Assembly: GCF_002899825.2 (NCBI RefSeq)
Contig: NZ_PPED02000004.1
Span: forward strand, 372,001-436,000
Direction: 5' to 3'
Length of the DNA: 64,000 bases
DNA from: Chryseobacterium phosphatilyticum
GTDB lineage: Bacteria; Bacteroidota; Bacteroidia; Flavobacteriales; Weeksellaceae
A program made the position numbers and the translations under genes. This document shows, one piece after another, positions 6,403 to 15,352 of this stretch (position 1 is the first letter of the stretch; every line of letters starts with the position of its first letter). The notes beneath the pieces are model-generated. The model did not search any database and was not told the DNA's origin. It was given only the letters and a program-made list of their open reading frames with translations.

Positions 6403-8241
6403 TTATTTTACTTCTACAAAATTATCCGCCATATTCACATCTGCAATTCTCTGGCTGAAATCTATTCCTAACACAGACAATTGAGATTTTGTATAAGGAA
6501 TGGTTACAGTATATTCCTTCTGTGTCCAGGGCCAGTATGGCATTGTTTTAAAGTCGCCATAGATATCTTTTTCTTTCCATGTATGAGTCATATTCAATGG
6601 GATTTGATAGGTAATAACTTTTTTATCTGTTGTCATTACACTGAAATCTATTGGCATAGGAACCTGCCCCTTGTTTACCAAAGTAATGGTAGTGGATTTT
6701 GCATCATATTTTACATCTTTAATTCCGTAGTCAATTGTTTTGGTGGTATTGATCCAGTAATTATGGAACCATTTTAAATCCATTCCGGAAACTTTTTGAG
6801 CAATATGCAGGAAGTCTCTGTCTGAAGGATGTTTCATACTCCACTGATCATAATATTGCTTTAATGTTTCAGCAAGGTTCTGCTCTCCCATAATATATCC
6901 TAGTTGTACCAGATACAATTCTCCTTTCACATAAGAGGCATAAGTATACGCTGTTCCGTTATCATGGTGATCTCCTAACCACACTGCCGGCTCTTCAATT
7001 CCTTTTTTAACAAAGTTTCTGTAGGCATCTAATCTTTCAACAAAAGGGTTGGGTAATTGTTCCGGGAATAGCTGATGCATAGTATAGCCTTCTGCATAGC
7101 TGGTAAAGCCTTCATCCATCCACGGACGTACCGATTCGTTGGTTGCCAGCATCTGCTGATACCATGAGTGAGATCCTTCGTGAGCCATTAAGCCCATCAA
7201 ATCCTTGATATTTTTAGCCTCTCCTAAGATCATGGTACACATTCCATACTCCATGCCACCGTCACCACCCTGGATAAATGCATAGGTAGGATATACATAT
7301 TTCCCGAAGTGAGAATTCATAATCTGGAAATACTTTGTAATATAAGGCTGAGCCTCCCCCCAGGCTTTCGTTTTATCATTTTTCTGATATACCAGATATA
7401 CCTTAGGTCCCTGAGGAACATTGAAGCTTTCTACAGAGTAATCTCTGTCTGCACTCCAGGCAAAATCCAGAATATTTTTTGCTGTCCATTTCCAGATTAC
7501 CTTTTTATCTTTTTCTGGTTTGATTTTGGCATTGGTATCATAGCCTTTCACTTCCGTTGGGTTTTCAAGAATTCCTCCTGCCCCTACTACATAATCTTTA
7601 TTGATTTTAATATTGACATCAAAATCTGAAAATGGGGCATGAAATTCTCTTCCCAGGTAATCAAAAGTTGCCCAGCCGTCATAATCGTACTCTGCAATTT
7701 TCGGGTACCATTGGGTCATAGTCATATCAACCCCTTCCCTGTTGTTTCTTCCACTTCTTCTGATCTGCTCAGGGATTACGGCATCCCAATCCATTGTAAA
7801 GGTAGTGGTAGAATTCGGCTTAATGGGCTCTGTCAGATAAACTTTCATGATGGTTTCCTGAACTTCAAACTTCAGATCTTTACCATTTTGCTTAATCCAG
7901 TGAATATTTTGAGCTCCTTCCTGATCTTTAGGAATGGAAGCCAATCTCGAAATTCCGTCTTTTTGCAATCTTCCATCTCCATTTTTCCCTTGGGAAGCGA
8001 CCCTTTGGTCCATCATTGAGTTGGGTTTAAAAGCATTCCAATACAAGTGAAAATAAACCACATTCAACTCATCGGGTGAGTTATTGGTGTATTCTAATGT
8101 TTGTTTTCCCTGGTATGTAAATTTTTCAGCATTAACATCAATATCCATCTTGTACTTCGCAGCCTGCTGATAATAAGCTCCTTGTTGAGCCTGAAATTGT
8201 GAAATGATAAACGCAAAAATGATTGCAGCCGATTTTCTCAT
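6403..8241 (-). CDS. Secreted M1 family zinc metallopeptidase
   Basis: A 612-residue aminopeptidase-N-type gluzincin with a signal peptide (residues 1-18, cleavage near FQAQQ). The beta-sandwich N-terminal domain covers about 30-270. The catalytic domain carries GGMEYG at 328-333 (exopeptidase-type substrate clamp, normally GxMEN) and HEGSH at 354-358 with the third zinc ligand Glu377 in WMDEGF, the correct HExxH-X18-E spacing. It lacks the long C-terminal helical domains of PepN and ends in a small beta domain, as is usual for Bacteroidota M1 enzymes. Likely exported to the periplasm or beyond to trim peptides. Single-gene unit with a strong terminator. Confidence 0.92.
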   Translation of the reverse strand: MRKSAAIIFAFIISQFQAQQGAYYQQAAKYKMDIDVNAEKFTYQGKQTLEYTNNSPDELNVVYFHLYWNAFKPNSMMDQRVASQGKNGDGRLQKDGISRLASIPKDQEGAQNIHWIKQNGKDLKFEVQETIMKVYLTEPIKPNSTTTFTMDWDAVIPEQIRRSGRNNREGVDMTMTQWYPKIAEYDYDGWATFDYLGREFHAPFSDFDVNIKINKDYVVGAGGILENPTEVKGYDTNAKIKPEKDKKVIWKWTAKNILDFAWSADRDYSVESFNVPQGPKVYLVYQKNDKTKAWGEAQPYITKYFQIMNSHFGKYVYPTYAFIQGGDGGMEYGMCTMILGEAKNIKDLMGLMAHEGSHSWYQQMLATNESVRPWMDEGFTSYAEGYTMHQLFPEQLPNPFVERLDAYRNFVKKGIEEPAVWLGDHHDNGTAYTYASYVKGELYLVQLGYIMGEQNLAETLKQYYDQWSMKHPSDRDFLHIAQKVSGMDLKWFHNYWINTTKTIDYGIKDVKYDAKSTTITLVNKGQVPMPIDFSVMTTDKKVITYQIPLNMTHTWKEKDIYGDFKTMPYWPWTQKEYTVTIPYTKSQLSVLGIDFSQRIADVNMADNFVEVK

Positions 8242-8395
8242 TTAAAATTTTATTTTTTTTAAAGGTAGGTAATTTAAATAAGACCTTCAAATTAGAGTTA
8301 TTTGAAGGTTTTATTCTGTTTAATATGGTTTTAGATGTATTTTAATCTGAATTGTTAAAAGAGATTTTTGAAGATAATTTAAAAGAAATATTACT

Positions 8396-8863
8396 TTATC
8401 TTTTCAACAGTTTTTTAATCAGGGTAATCTGTCCCAGATGATAATAAGCATGTTCAATCATACCATCAATATTTCTTTGATAGGTTCCATACTTTTCGTC
8501 TACAAATACCTCATCCATTTTAGAATCGGGCATTTGCTCCAATAAGGCTGCAAACTTTTCAGAGTCTGTCCACAATTTATTCAACAATGTTTCCCAGTGT
8601 TCATGAGACGTAACAGGAGGAAGATCAAAGCTAAATTGATCTCTTATTTCGAGAGGCCCACCTTCCAATACATTTATAATTCCTGCAATATAATAATCGA
8701 TATGAAAAGTAAGCATTGCAATGGTATTTAAAGAGCCTACCCTCTCTACAGCTTGTTTCCATGTGACATCAGAAAGCTGATCTTTAAAATTGGTATTGGC
8801 AATCCAAAGACCGTCAAGCAAAACCTCTCTGAATCTTTTGGCTAATTGTGATACTGATCCCAT
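8396..8863 (-). CDS. DinB-fold (YfiT/DUF1572-like) protein
   Basis: A 155-residue four-helix-bundle protein of the DinB superfamily. Its metal-site histidines are visible in FHIDYYIAG (about residues 53-61) and EHAYYHLGQI (about 137-146). The superfamily includes thiol-dependent S-transferases and many proteins without known activity; the substrate here is unknown. A TATCTTTA box (8882-8889, minus sense) about 20 bases before the ATG may be its -7 element. It is monocistronic. The intergenic stretch downstream (8242-8395) shows no gene. Confidence 0.82.
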   Translation of the reverse strand: MGSVSQLAKRFREVLLDGLWIANTNFKDQLSDVTWKQAVERVGSLNTIAMLTFHIDYYIAGIINVLEGGPLEIRDQFSFDLPPVTSHEHWETLLNKLWTDSEKFAALLEQMPDSKMDEVFVDEKYGTYQRNIDGMIEHAYYHLGQITLIKKLLKR

Positions 8864-8967
8864 AGCTATATTATGTTTTTCTAAAGATAATCAATTAAAG
8901 GATTGATTTTAAACTTTTGCTGATTTTGCAGATGACGCAGATCTCCATGAGCCTTGTCAAGGTTTTT

Positions 8968-9013
8968 TTAAAACAAAAACCTCAACTGTTTTTTACAGCT
9001 GAGGTTTATATTA
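8968..9013 (-). terminator. Terminator after the DUF6909-like gene
   Basis: AAACCTCAACTGTTTTTTAC around 8977-8996 pairs with AGCTGAGGTTT (about 8998-9008) as a CCTCA(A)CTG / CAGCTGAGG-type imperfect stem, with A-tracts on the plus strand giving a T-tract in the minus sense. Read by eye; exact pairing is approximate. Confidence 0.55.
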
Positions 9014-9029
9014 TGATAGGAAATTAAGA

Positions 9030-10721
9030 TTATTTCTTAGCAGAAACTTCCTTCTTACTGCTTTTTAAGATCTTTTCAAGAATTCTTAAAGTGATCAGGT
9101 AAGTTGGTTTTACTCCTGTAAGACCAAGACCTCCTGAAGACAATGTACTTCCTGTTTCCAAAGGATTATCAGAAGCATAATAAGCATACATCACAAATAA
9201 ATCCGGTGAAATATGGTGCCTGATTTTAGAAGCGACCTGAATGGCTTTCTGATAATGTGCTCCTTCCATTTCAAGACCGATTGCCTTCCATGAAGTATTC
9301 ATAAAATAAGATAGAATATCTCTGTTTTGTAGCGACGTTCCCAAAACAGTAATCATTGGCCCTTCAAAGGCTTTCAATTCATCGTCTTTGAAATCATCCA
9401 GCTTTAGTGCATTCTCAAAAGGATAGTTATCGGCTGTTCCTTCAAAAATATGAGAAGTAGGAATCATGATATCTCCTTTTTCTCCGGTAAGAATTCCAGC
9501 TTTCCCCATGATAGATACAGATTTCACTTTCATCATATAGATCTCTCCTTTATGTTCAAAAGGTCTCAAAAGCTCATCCATTACCTCAAAAGCCTGTTCA
9601 CCGAAAGCATAATCAAATACCATGATCACATCGTCTCCTGAGAACTTGCTGTCAGTGAATGGAGTATTTTTCAAATCCGTTTTGCTGAGGTCTATGATCT
9701 GAACATCGATATTACTTCCACTTTTATCAGCAATATGAATCATCCCTTCATCCAAGGCATATTTCAATACTTTATCACGAAGCTCTTTTTTGTTGGAAAT
9801 CTCCTCGTATAGCTTATAATCGATCTCGTGATGATGTTTCTTTTTAAGAGCCTCATTGGCATACAGCATATTTTTCACAGAGTGCATATTGGCAGAAATA
9901 ATATGCAAAGGTCTCATATGAAGGTTGTTTTCAAATAAAACCTCTTTCACTTTATTCGCCCATTTCTCACCAAAATAGTGATGTCCTACCCTTTCTCTTA
10001 ATATAGCACTGAAATGAACTTCTCTTTCTCTTGATCCTTTAGCGTCTTCAAGACTTACTTTTCCTAAGTTGTAGATAATTTTGAATAAACGGTCAGGATT
10101 CTGATCATCACCAAAAGTATTATAAGCTCTTAACGTTTCATCAAAAGATCTTCCGATTAAAGAAGAAAGGTGAATAAGCGCAACTTCTTTTTCTCTTCTG
10201 CTGAATTTTTTCTCACCCTTCACAACTTCTTCAATAATTTTGAAGGCACGTGTCGGCTTCCAGTTTTCATCCTGAATGAAAGCCAGGTTACGTATTTTAT
10301 CAGCTTCTATAAATAAGAAGGTAAGGTGAGTAAGAATGTCATATATCTCAGAACGTCCCAAAAGAACTTCAATATTCATCTGGTGTTCATCTATTCTATA
10401 ACAGTTTCTTCTTCTTTTCTTAGGAACGATAGGTTCGAAACTTCCTTTATCAAACCCTTCATCTGATGTAAGATGAATAAAAGCACATTCCTCAATCCCT
10501 TCCGGAAGTCTGTCCAAAACATACATCAAGCCGTCAAGCTCCAATTTGTTCGGAATATTCATGGTTCCATAAATTTCCGGATTGATGGTTTTTAACAAAC
10601 TTCTGATACTTTCTCCTGAAACACCTCCCGGCTTGAAAAACCCTCTATAAAATAAATGTCTCATAGAAATGTATAGTCTTTCAATAGCCTCTGTTGTTTC
10701 TCTTGCTCTAGAATTTGTCAT
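9030..10721 (-). CDS. Large unknown protein, DUF6909-like
   Basis: A 563-residue soluble protein found, as far as I recall, across flavobacteria as an uncharacterised family (DUF6909). The open frame extends upstream to 10760, but a -7 box (TATATTTG, 10737-10744 minus sense) lies in that extension, so the ATG at 10721 (MTNSRARETTEAIERLY) is chosen. The N-terminal 330 residues are helical and charged. The C-terminal third contains VLGTSLQNRDILSYF, then GLEMEGAHYQKAI (about 482-494) and YASDNPLETG (about 515-524). That order recalls the purine-binding Glu and the SDN signature of nucleoside phosphorylases and AMP nucleosidase. This likeness is my inference; the function is unknown. The ending (SSKKEVSAKK) is basic. 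Confidence 0.75.
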   Translation of the reverse strand: MTNSRARETTEAIERLYISMRHLFYRGFFKPGGVSGESIRSLLKTINPEIYGTMNIPNKLELDGLMYVLDRLPEGIEECAFIHLTSDEGFDKGSFEPIVPKKRRRNCYRIDEHQMNIEVLLGRSEIYDILTHLTFLFIEADKIRNLAFIQDENWKPTRAFKIIEEVVKGEKKFSRREKEVALIHLSSLIGRSFDETLRAYNTFGDDQNPDRLFKIIYNLGKVSLEDAKGSREREVHFSAILRERVGHHYFGEKWANKVKEVLFENNLHMRPLHIISANMHSVKNMLYANEALKKKHHHEIDYKLYEEISNKKELRDKVLKYALDEGMIHIADKSGSNIDVQIIDLSKTDLKNTPFTDSKFSGDDVIMVFDYAFGEQAFEVMDELLRPFEHKGEIYMMKVKSVSIMGKAGILTGEKGDIMIPTSHIFEGTADNYPFENALKLDDFKDDELKAFEGPMITVLGTSLQNRDILSYFMNTSWKAIGLEMEGAHYQKAIQVASKIRHHISPDLFVMYAYYASDNPLETGSTLSSGGLGLTGVKPTYLITLRILEKILKSSKKEVSAKK

Positions 10722-10736
10722 AAAATAAATTTCACA

Positions 10737-10744
10737 CAAATATA
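10737..10744 (-). promoter_or_regulatory. -7 box for the DUF6909-like gene
   Basis: TATATTTG in the minus sense, 16 bases before the chosen ATG. It implies a leader of about 10 bases and rules out the longer reading frame start at 10760. The remaining intergenic DNA to 11076 holds no open frame of note. Confidence 0.6.
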
Positions 10745-11046
10745 CAAAATCTTTGCCCATTTTATTTTAACTATCTTTTAATAAGTCGCTTAATCGCAGT
10801 GATTTTATGACGTATATGTATATTGTACAATCTATCTTATACTCCTGATTAAGTACAATCAGTATTGATGTAATGTATATTGAAACTCTCTTCTCCCCCT
10901 CCAAACAAGCGTTGGTTGGCAAATTTTAAATAATATATCACAAACACCCCCGGCAAAAAAACACCAAACAAATGTTTAAATAATATAAATTTTCAAAATA
11001 CCCCTGTTTTTTTTAGGGTCAAAATGATTTCAATTCATTTTTTTTG

Positions 11047-11054
11047 TAAATTTG
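11047..11054 (+). promoter_or_regulatory. -7 box for glutamine synthetase
   Basis: TAAATTTG at 11047-11054, 22 bases before the ATG at 11077. The upstream DNA (10745-11040) is A/T-rich with runs of C and T (CCCCCTCC near 10896, CCCC then T9 near 11001). No clear -33 TTG is at the usual spacing, suggesting dependence on an activator. Confidence 0.6.
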
Positions 11055-11076
11055 CCCTATCAAAATAAACCCAAAT

Positions 11077-13272
11077 ATGTCAACCTTAAGATTCAAAGCA
11101 TTAGAAACACTCCCATTTAAGGATTTCAGAAAAGACAACTCTGTTGAGATCCCTGCTAAATTATCAGAATTATTCTGCAAAAATGTTTTCTCAGAAGAAA
11201 CCATGAGAGAATATTTAACGAAAGAAGCCTTCAGCTCTATTATGGATGCTATTAAGAAAGGAACTAAAATTCAGAGACACATTGCAGACCAGGTAGCAGT
11301 AGCCATGAAAGACTGGGCAATGAGCAAAGGGGTAACCCATTATACGCACTGGTTTCAGCCTTTGACAGGAACGACAGCAGAAAAGCACGACTCTTTTTTC
11401 ACGCCAATTGAAGGAGGAAGAGCGATTGAAAGATTCAGTGGAAACATGTTGATACAGCAGGAACCTGATGCATCTTCTTTCCCGAACGGAGGAATCAGAA
11501 ATACTTTCGAAGCAAGAGGATATACTGCATGGGATCCTACATCTCCTGCTTTCATCATGGGAACAACATTATGTATTCCATCAATCTTTATCTCTTACAC
11601 AGGAGAAACACTTGACTACAAAGCACCTTTATTAAGAGCTTTGAGCGCGGTAGATGAAGCTGCAACCAATGTAATGCAGTATTTTGATAAAAATGTAACA
11701 AAAGTAACTCCTACTTTGGGTTGGGAGCAAGAATATTTCCTGGTTGATTCAGCATTGTATCAATCCCGTCCGGACCTTGTATTAACAGGTAAAACATTAT
11801 TAGGACACTCTCCGGCTAAAGGACAACAGCTGGATGACCACTACTTCGGATCAATTCCTACAAGAGTAATGAACTTTATGAAAGAATTGGAGATCGAATG
11901 TATGAAACTGGGAATTCCTGCTACAACAAGACATAATGAGGTTGCCCCTAACCAGTTTGAGCTGGCACCAATGTTTGAAGAAGTAAACGTTGCTGTAGAC
12001 CACAACTCTTTATTAATGGATATCATGGCAAGAGTCGCTCACAAGCACCACTTCCATATCTTATTCCACGAAAAACCTTTTGCTGGTGTGAACGGTAGCG
12101 GAAAGCACAACAACTGGTCTTTGGCAACTGATACAGGGGAAAATTTATTAAGCCCCGGAAAGAACCCTAAGAAAAATCTACAGTTCTTAACATTCTTTGT
12201 AAACACTATTAAAGCAGTCCATGAATATGCTGATTTATTAAGAGCGAGCATTGCTTCGGCAAGTAATGACCACAGATTAGGAGCTAACGAAGCACCACCG
12301 GCAATCATCTCTGTATTTATCGGAAGTCAGTTGTTCAGTGTTTTGGAAGAACTTGAAAAAGTAACCAATGGGAAATTATCTCCGGAGGAAAAAACTGAAT
12401 TAAAATTAAACGTTGTTGGAAAAATTCCTGAAATTTTATTAGACAATACAGATAGAAACAGAACATCTCCATTTGCGTTTACAGGAAATAAATTTGAGAT
12501 CAGAGCAGTAGGATCTTCTGCAAACTGCGCAGAGTCTATGACTGTAATGAACACTATTGCCGCTAAGCAGTTAAATGATTTCAAAAAAGAAGTAGATACT
12601 CTTATTGAAGGAGGATTGAAAAAAGATGAAGCCATTTTCAATGTATTAAGAGAATATATCAAGCAATCCAAGAGTATTATGTTTGAAGGTGACGGATACT
12701 CTGATGACTGGGCAAAAGAAGCTAAGAAAAGAGGATTAAACAACCTTAAAACAACTCCGGAAGCTCTTAAACAGGAAATGGACAAAAAATTCCTTGATCT
12801 GTACGAAGAGATGGGAATTTTCAACCATAGAGAAGTTGAAGCAAGAAACGAAATTAAACTGGAGAAATATTCTACTGTTATCGATATTGAAGCGAGAGTA
12901 TTAAGTGATATCGCAAGAAACCATATCATTCCTTCCGCTTTAAATTATCAGAACAGATTAATTGAAAACGTTAAGGGGCTTAAAGATATCTTTGGAGATA
13001 AAGATTTCAAACCTTTGGCAAAAGAACAAATGAGTTTGATTACTGACATTTCAGAGAATGTTTCTAAAATTAAATTAGGTGTTGAAGGGCTTATCAAAGC
13101 AAGAGAAGCTGCAAAAAGCGTATCGAACAGCCAAAAGCAGGCAGAAGACTATTGTAACAAAGTAAAACCATTATTCGATGGAATCAGAGAGGCTTCTGAT
13201 GCATTAGAAATGATGGTAGATGATGAACTTTGGCCAATGACAAAATACAGAGAAATGTTGTTTACAAAATAA
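11077..13272 (+). CDS. glnN: Type III glutamine synthetase
   Basis: A 731-residue cytosolic enzyme that makes glutamine from glutamate, ammonia and ATP. Its length (types I and II are about 470 and 370) and the features KHNNWS (about residues 342-347) and NRTSPFAFTGNKFEIRAVGS (about 459-478) identify the GSIII/GlnN class common in Bacteroidota. The C-terminal 150 residues form the helical extension special to this class. It is a single-gene unit with its own promoter and a strong terminator. Nitrogen control is likely but no regulator gene is adjacent. A 200-residue open frame on the opposite strand (12327-12929) is a shadow. Confidence 0.95.
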   Translation: MSTLRFKALETLPFKDFRKDNSVEIPAKLSELFCKNVFSEETMREYLTKEAFSSIMDAIKKGTKIQRHIADQVAVAMKDWAMSKGVTHYTHWFQPLTGTTAEKHDSFFTPIEGGRAIERFSGNMLIQQEPDASSFPNGGIRNTFEARGYTAWDPTSPAFIMGTTLCIPSIFISYTGETLDYKAPLLRALSAVDEAATNVMQYFDKNVTKVTPTLGWEQEYFLVDSALYQSRPDLVLTGKTLLGHSPAKGQQLDDHYFGSIPTRVMNFMKELEIECMKLGIPATTRHNEVAPNQFELAPMFEEVNVAVDHNSLLMDIMARVAHKHHFHILFHEKPFAGVNGSGKHNNWSLATDTGENLLSPGKNPKKNLQFLTFFVNTIKAVHEYADLLRASIASASNDHRLGANEAPPAIISVFIGSQLFSVLEELEKVTNGKLSPEEKTELKLNVVGKIPEILLDNTDRNRTSPFAFTGNKFEIRAVGSSANCAESMTVMNTIAAKQLNDFKKEVDTLIEGGLKKDEAIFNVLREYIKQSKSIMFEGDGYSDDWAKEAKKRGLNNLKTTPEALKQEMDKKFLDLYEEMGIFNHREVEARNEIKLEKYSTVIDIEARVLSDIARNHIIPSALNYQNRLIENVKGLKDIFGDKDFKPLAKEQMSLITDISENVSKIKLGVEGLIKAREAAKSVSNSQKQAEDYCNKVKPLFDGIREASDALEMMVDDELWPMTKYREMLFTK

Positions 13273-13297
13273 CATCTGTAAAGTTCCATATTAGTTT

Positions 13298-13330
13298 AAA
13301 TTCCTCGGTTTTGCCGGGGAATTTTTTTTA
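13298..13330 (+). terminator. Terminator of glnN
   Basis: AAATTCCTCGG (13298-13308) and CCGGGGAATTT (13314-13324) form an 11-bp stem with one wobble pair and a 5-base loop, followed by a run of T. Confidence 0.85.
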
Positions 13331-13722
13331 ATAGTAGACCCATTACACTGAATAACCGTTGTTAAAATTTAAGCTACTCATCTTCCGGCAAATTTATCAG
13401 ATCTCATTTTTATATCAGAAATAGACATATCATTATAAATAGAAAACAGAACAGCCGCTAAACACCCTTAAACACTACATTTAACGAAGATTTATTTTAT
13501 TTTTTTAACAACCATGAAAATTAGAGTTTTAGATTTCAAAACCTTATTTATAGAAGAAAATCGATAGATTTTGTTAAAGAATCTTAATAAAAAAAACCGC
13601 ATGCTTGCCAAAAAAGGGCAATTGCGGTTTATTTTTCTTTAACATACGTAAATAATATGTTAAAATGTGTTAAAGTAAGATCCTGACAATTATCATATCA
13701 GGGGTCTTTTACTCGGAATCTC
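13325..13722. other. Long non-coding stretch with a hairpin and possible short transcripts
   Basis: About 450 bases without a convincing gene. Contents seen: a minus-sense -7-like box TAAATTTG (plus CAAATTTA, 13389-13396); a 17-codon frame at 13514-13567 beginning MKIRVLDFKTLF; and a two-part hairpin at 13594-13630 (AAACCGCA with TGCGGTTT, inner TTGCC with GGCAA) followed by ATTTTTC, which looks like a terminator with no annotated gene before it. A short RNA or leader peptide is possible; I cannot confirm either. Confidence 0.4.
13594..13637 (+). terminator. Orphan terminator-like hairpin
   Basis: Outer stem AAACCGCA (13594-13601) with TGCGGTTT (13623-13630), inner stem TTGCC (13605-13609) with GGCAA (13616-13620), then ATTTTTC. 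It ends some transcript arising between 13325 and 13593, or attenuates read-through into the NlpC gene. Confidence 0.6.
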
Positions 13723-13730
13723 TACTTTTG
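13723..13730 (+). promoter_or_regulatory. -7 box for the NlpC/P60 lipoprotein gene
   Basis: TACTTTTG at 13723-13730. It places transcription start near 13737, after the ATG at 13733, so the in-frame ATG at 13781 is the start. A short dyad CCTGA (13682-13686) / TCAGG (13698-13702) lies in the -33 area. Confidence 0.65.
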
Positions 13731-13780
13731 TAATGCTTTTGAAAATAAATATTCCTTTTAACACGGATAATCAAATATAT

Positions 13781-14491
13781 ATGAAGAAAAGAGTTTTGTT
13801 TTATTTAGTTGCTATAGTTACTACAGTATCAATGCAATCGTGTGCTACTAATTATGTGGTTTCAAAACCAGCAACTTACGCTAAAGAATACAAAACAGAT
13901 GCCAAACTAGCTTCTATAGACAACAAAAAAATGGAGCAGGATAAGCAAAGACTTATCGACTCTTTCCTTGCTGAAAAAGCTGCGTCTATAGCAAATGCTA
14001 AGAAAGCAATTAAGAATTCTGAGATTGCCAAAGCAATCAAACATAATAAAACGATTGACGGTATCCTTACTGAAGCTGAAACATACCTGGGAACTCCTTA
14101 CAGATACGGAGGAACAACTAGAAACGGTATAGATTGTTCAGCTTTTGTTCTTTCTGTATTCGGAGCTGCAGCAGGGCTAAGCTTACCAAGAGTAGCTGCT
14201 TCTCAGGCTCAGGAAGGGGAAAAAATTGAAAAAGGAAGCCTACAGAAAGGAGATCTGATCTTCTTTTCTCATGGAAGAAGAATCTCTCACGTAGGTATTG
14301 TAGAAAGTGTTACTGAAGAAGGTGAGGTAAAATTTATCCACGCAGCAACATCAAAAGGAGTAATGATCTCTTCACTGAATGACTCTTACTGGGGACCAAA
14401 GTTCAGATTTGCTAAAAGAGTTATCACCGAAGACGGAGAAGCTTATAACAACTTAGCAGCAGTCACTCCAGCTACACCCGCAAATTTTTAA
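13781..14491 (+). CDS. NlpC/P60 family cell-wall peptidase lipoprotein
   Basis: A 236-residue lipoprotein. The signal peptide ends in the lipobox SMQSC, with Cys21 as the lipidated residue. A charged helical linker covers about 40-95. The NlpC/P60 domain covers about 97-215 with catalytic Cys119 (GIDCSAF), His170 (ISHVGIV) and polar partner His187 (IHAAT). Such enzymes cut peptide stems of peptidoglycan, usually after D-glutamate. The start is set by the promoter at 13723 and by the signal peptide (MKKRVLFYLV). It is monocistronic with its own terminator. Confidence 0.92.
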   Translation: MKKRVLFYLVAIVTTVSMQSCATNYVVSKPATYAKEYKTDAKLASIDNKKMEQDKQRLIDSFLAEKAASIANAKKAIKNSEIAKAIKHNKTIDGILTEAETYLGTPYRYGGTTRNGIDCSAFVLSVFGAAAGLSLPRVAASQAQEGEKIEKGSLQKGDLIFFSHGRRISHVGIVESVTEEGEVKFIHAATSKGVMISSLNDSYWGPKFRFAKRVITEDGEAYNNLAAVTPATPANF

Positions 14492-14518
14492 TTTTATAAA
14501 TAATTGATTTAAATAATG

Positions 14519-14548
14519 AAGCCATCTTTTTTGATGGCTTTTTTATTT
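14519..14548 (+). terminator. Terminator of the NlpC/P60 gene
   Basis: AAGCCATC (14519-14526), loop TTTTTT, GATGGCTT (14533-14540), then TTTTTATTT. Confidence 0.8.
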
Positions 14549-14692
14549 GTTCTCTCTTTTAAATGTCGGCTAAACCCAATAGAATATTCATACAAAAGAT
14601 GGACTTAAAAAGCCGCTTCTATTGAATGAGTACCTGAAATTTTAGTATTTCTCCTTTAGACCAATTACAACTTCAGCTTCTGACCTCTGGCA

Positions 14693-15274
14693 TTAGCTAT
14701 TTCTGTCAATCTCTATATCCAGTTTATACAACAGACCATGAACTTCAGAGAGTGAAAATTTAGCCTTTTTTAGCCTATTTAAAGCAGGATCTATAGAATA
14801 ATTGAATGAAGTCCTCAAATCTGTTTTTTCAAGGCTTGTATTATCAAAAACAGCCCCTGATAAATCACAACCGCTCATAACAGCATTGGATAAATCAGAT
14901 TCGGTAAAATCTACCTCAATCAGCCTGGAGTTTTTGAAAACCGTTTTCTTTATGGATGCCTGATAGAATACAGAGTTATTAAGTAAACATTCTTCAAATC
15001 TGAATAACAATCCAAAGCGGTTACAATCATGAAACTGAAGTCCAAACATTTTACATTCTTTGAAAGATACCTCCCGGAAAGCAGTATTCATCAATTTCAC
15101 CATGCTGAGGTTGCATCCAATAAATTCACAGTCTGTAAAATTGAATCCGGACAGGTTAATATATTCAAAATTACAGTGTCTGAAAGTACAATTTTCATAC
15201 TCTCCTTTCTCCAAACCGCGTTGCGAAAAATCTGTATTCTCAAAGTTTGAATCTACAATATAAACCTCTTTCAT
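14693..15274 (-). CDS. Pentapeptide-repeat protein
   Basis: A 193-residue right-handed beta-helix protein built of A(D/N)LXX-like repeats. Examples are NFENTDF at 9-15, NCTFRHCNF at 28-36, NLSGFNFTDCEFIGCNL at 40-56 and DLSNAVMSGCDLSGAVF at 126-142, with Phe or Leu at the repeat centre. The tail (NYSIDPALNRLKKAKFSL, then a short amphipathic end) is the C-terminal cap seen in this subfamily. Qnr and MfpA, which protect DNA gyrase from quinolones, share the fold, but fold alone does not show that activity. Length is somewhat shorter than Qnr (about 215). No signal peptide, no operon partner. Confidence 0.85.
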   Translation of the reverse strand: MKEVYIVDSNFENTDFSQRGLEKGEYENCTFRHCNFEYINLSGFNFTDCEFIGCNLSMVKLMNTAFREVSFKECKMFGLQFHDCNRFGLLFRFEECLLNNSVFYQASIKKTVFKNSRLIEVDFTESDLSNAVMSGCDLSGAVFDNTSLEKTDLRTSFNYSIDPALNRLKKAKFSLSEVHGLLYKLDIEIDRNS

Positions 15275-15352
15275 AGAATATAGTTAATGATGGAAATAAC
15301 ATTATTTCCATAGGTTTTGTAAAAATTAGTAAAATAGCTTTAGCTCAGAAAA

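Noticed and set aside
12327..12929. 200-codon open frame on the minus strand
   Set aside because: Lies entirely inside glnN, which has full family conservation; composition is that of a shadow frame.
13340..13380. 12-codon minus-strand frame (MSSLNFNNGYSV) downstream of a -7-like box
   Set aside because: Too short to support as a gene; kept only as part of the description of the non-coding stretch.
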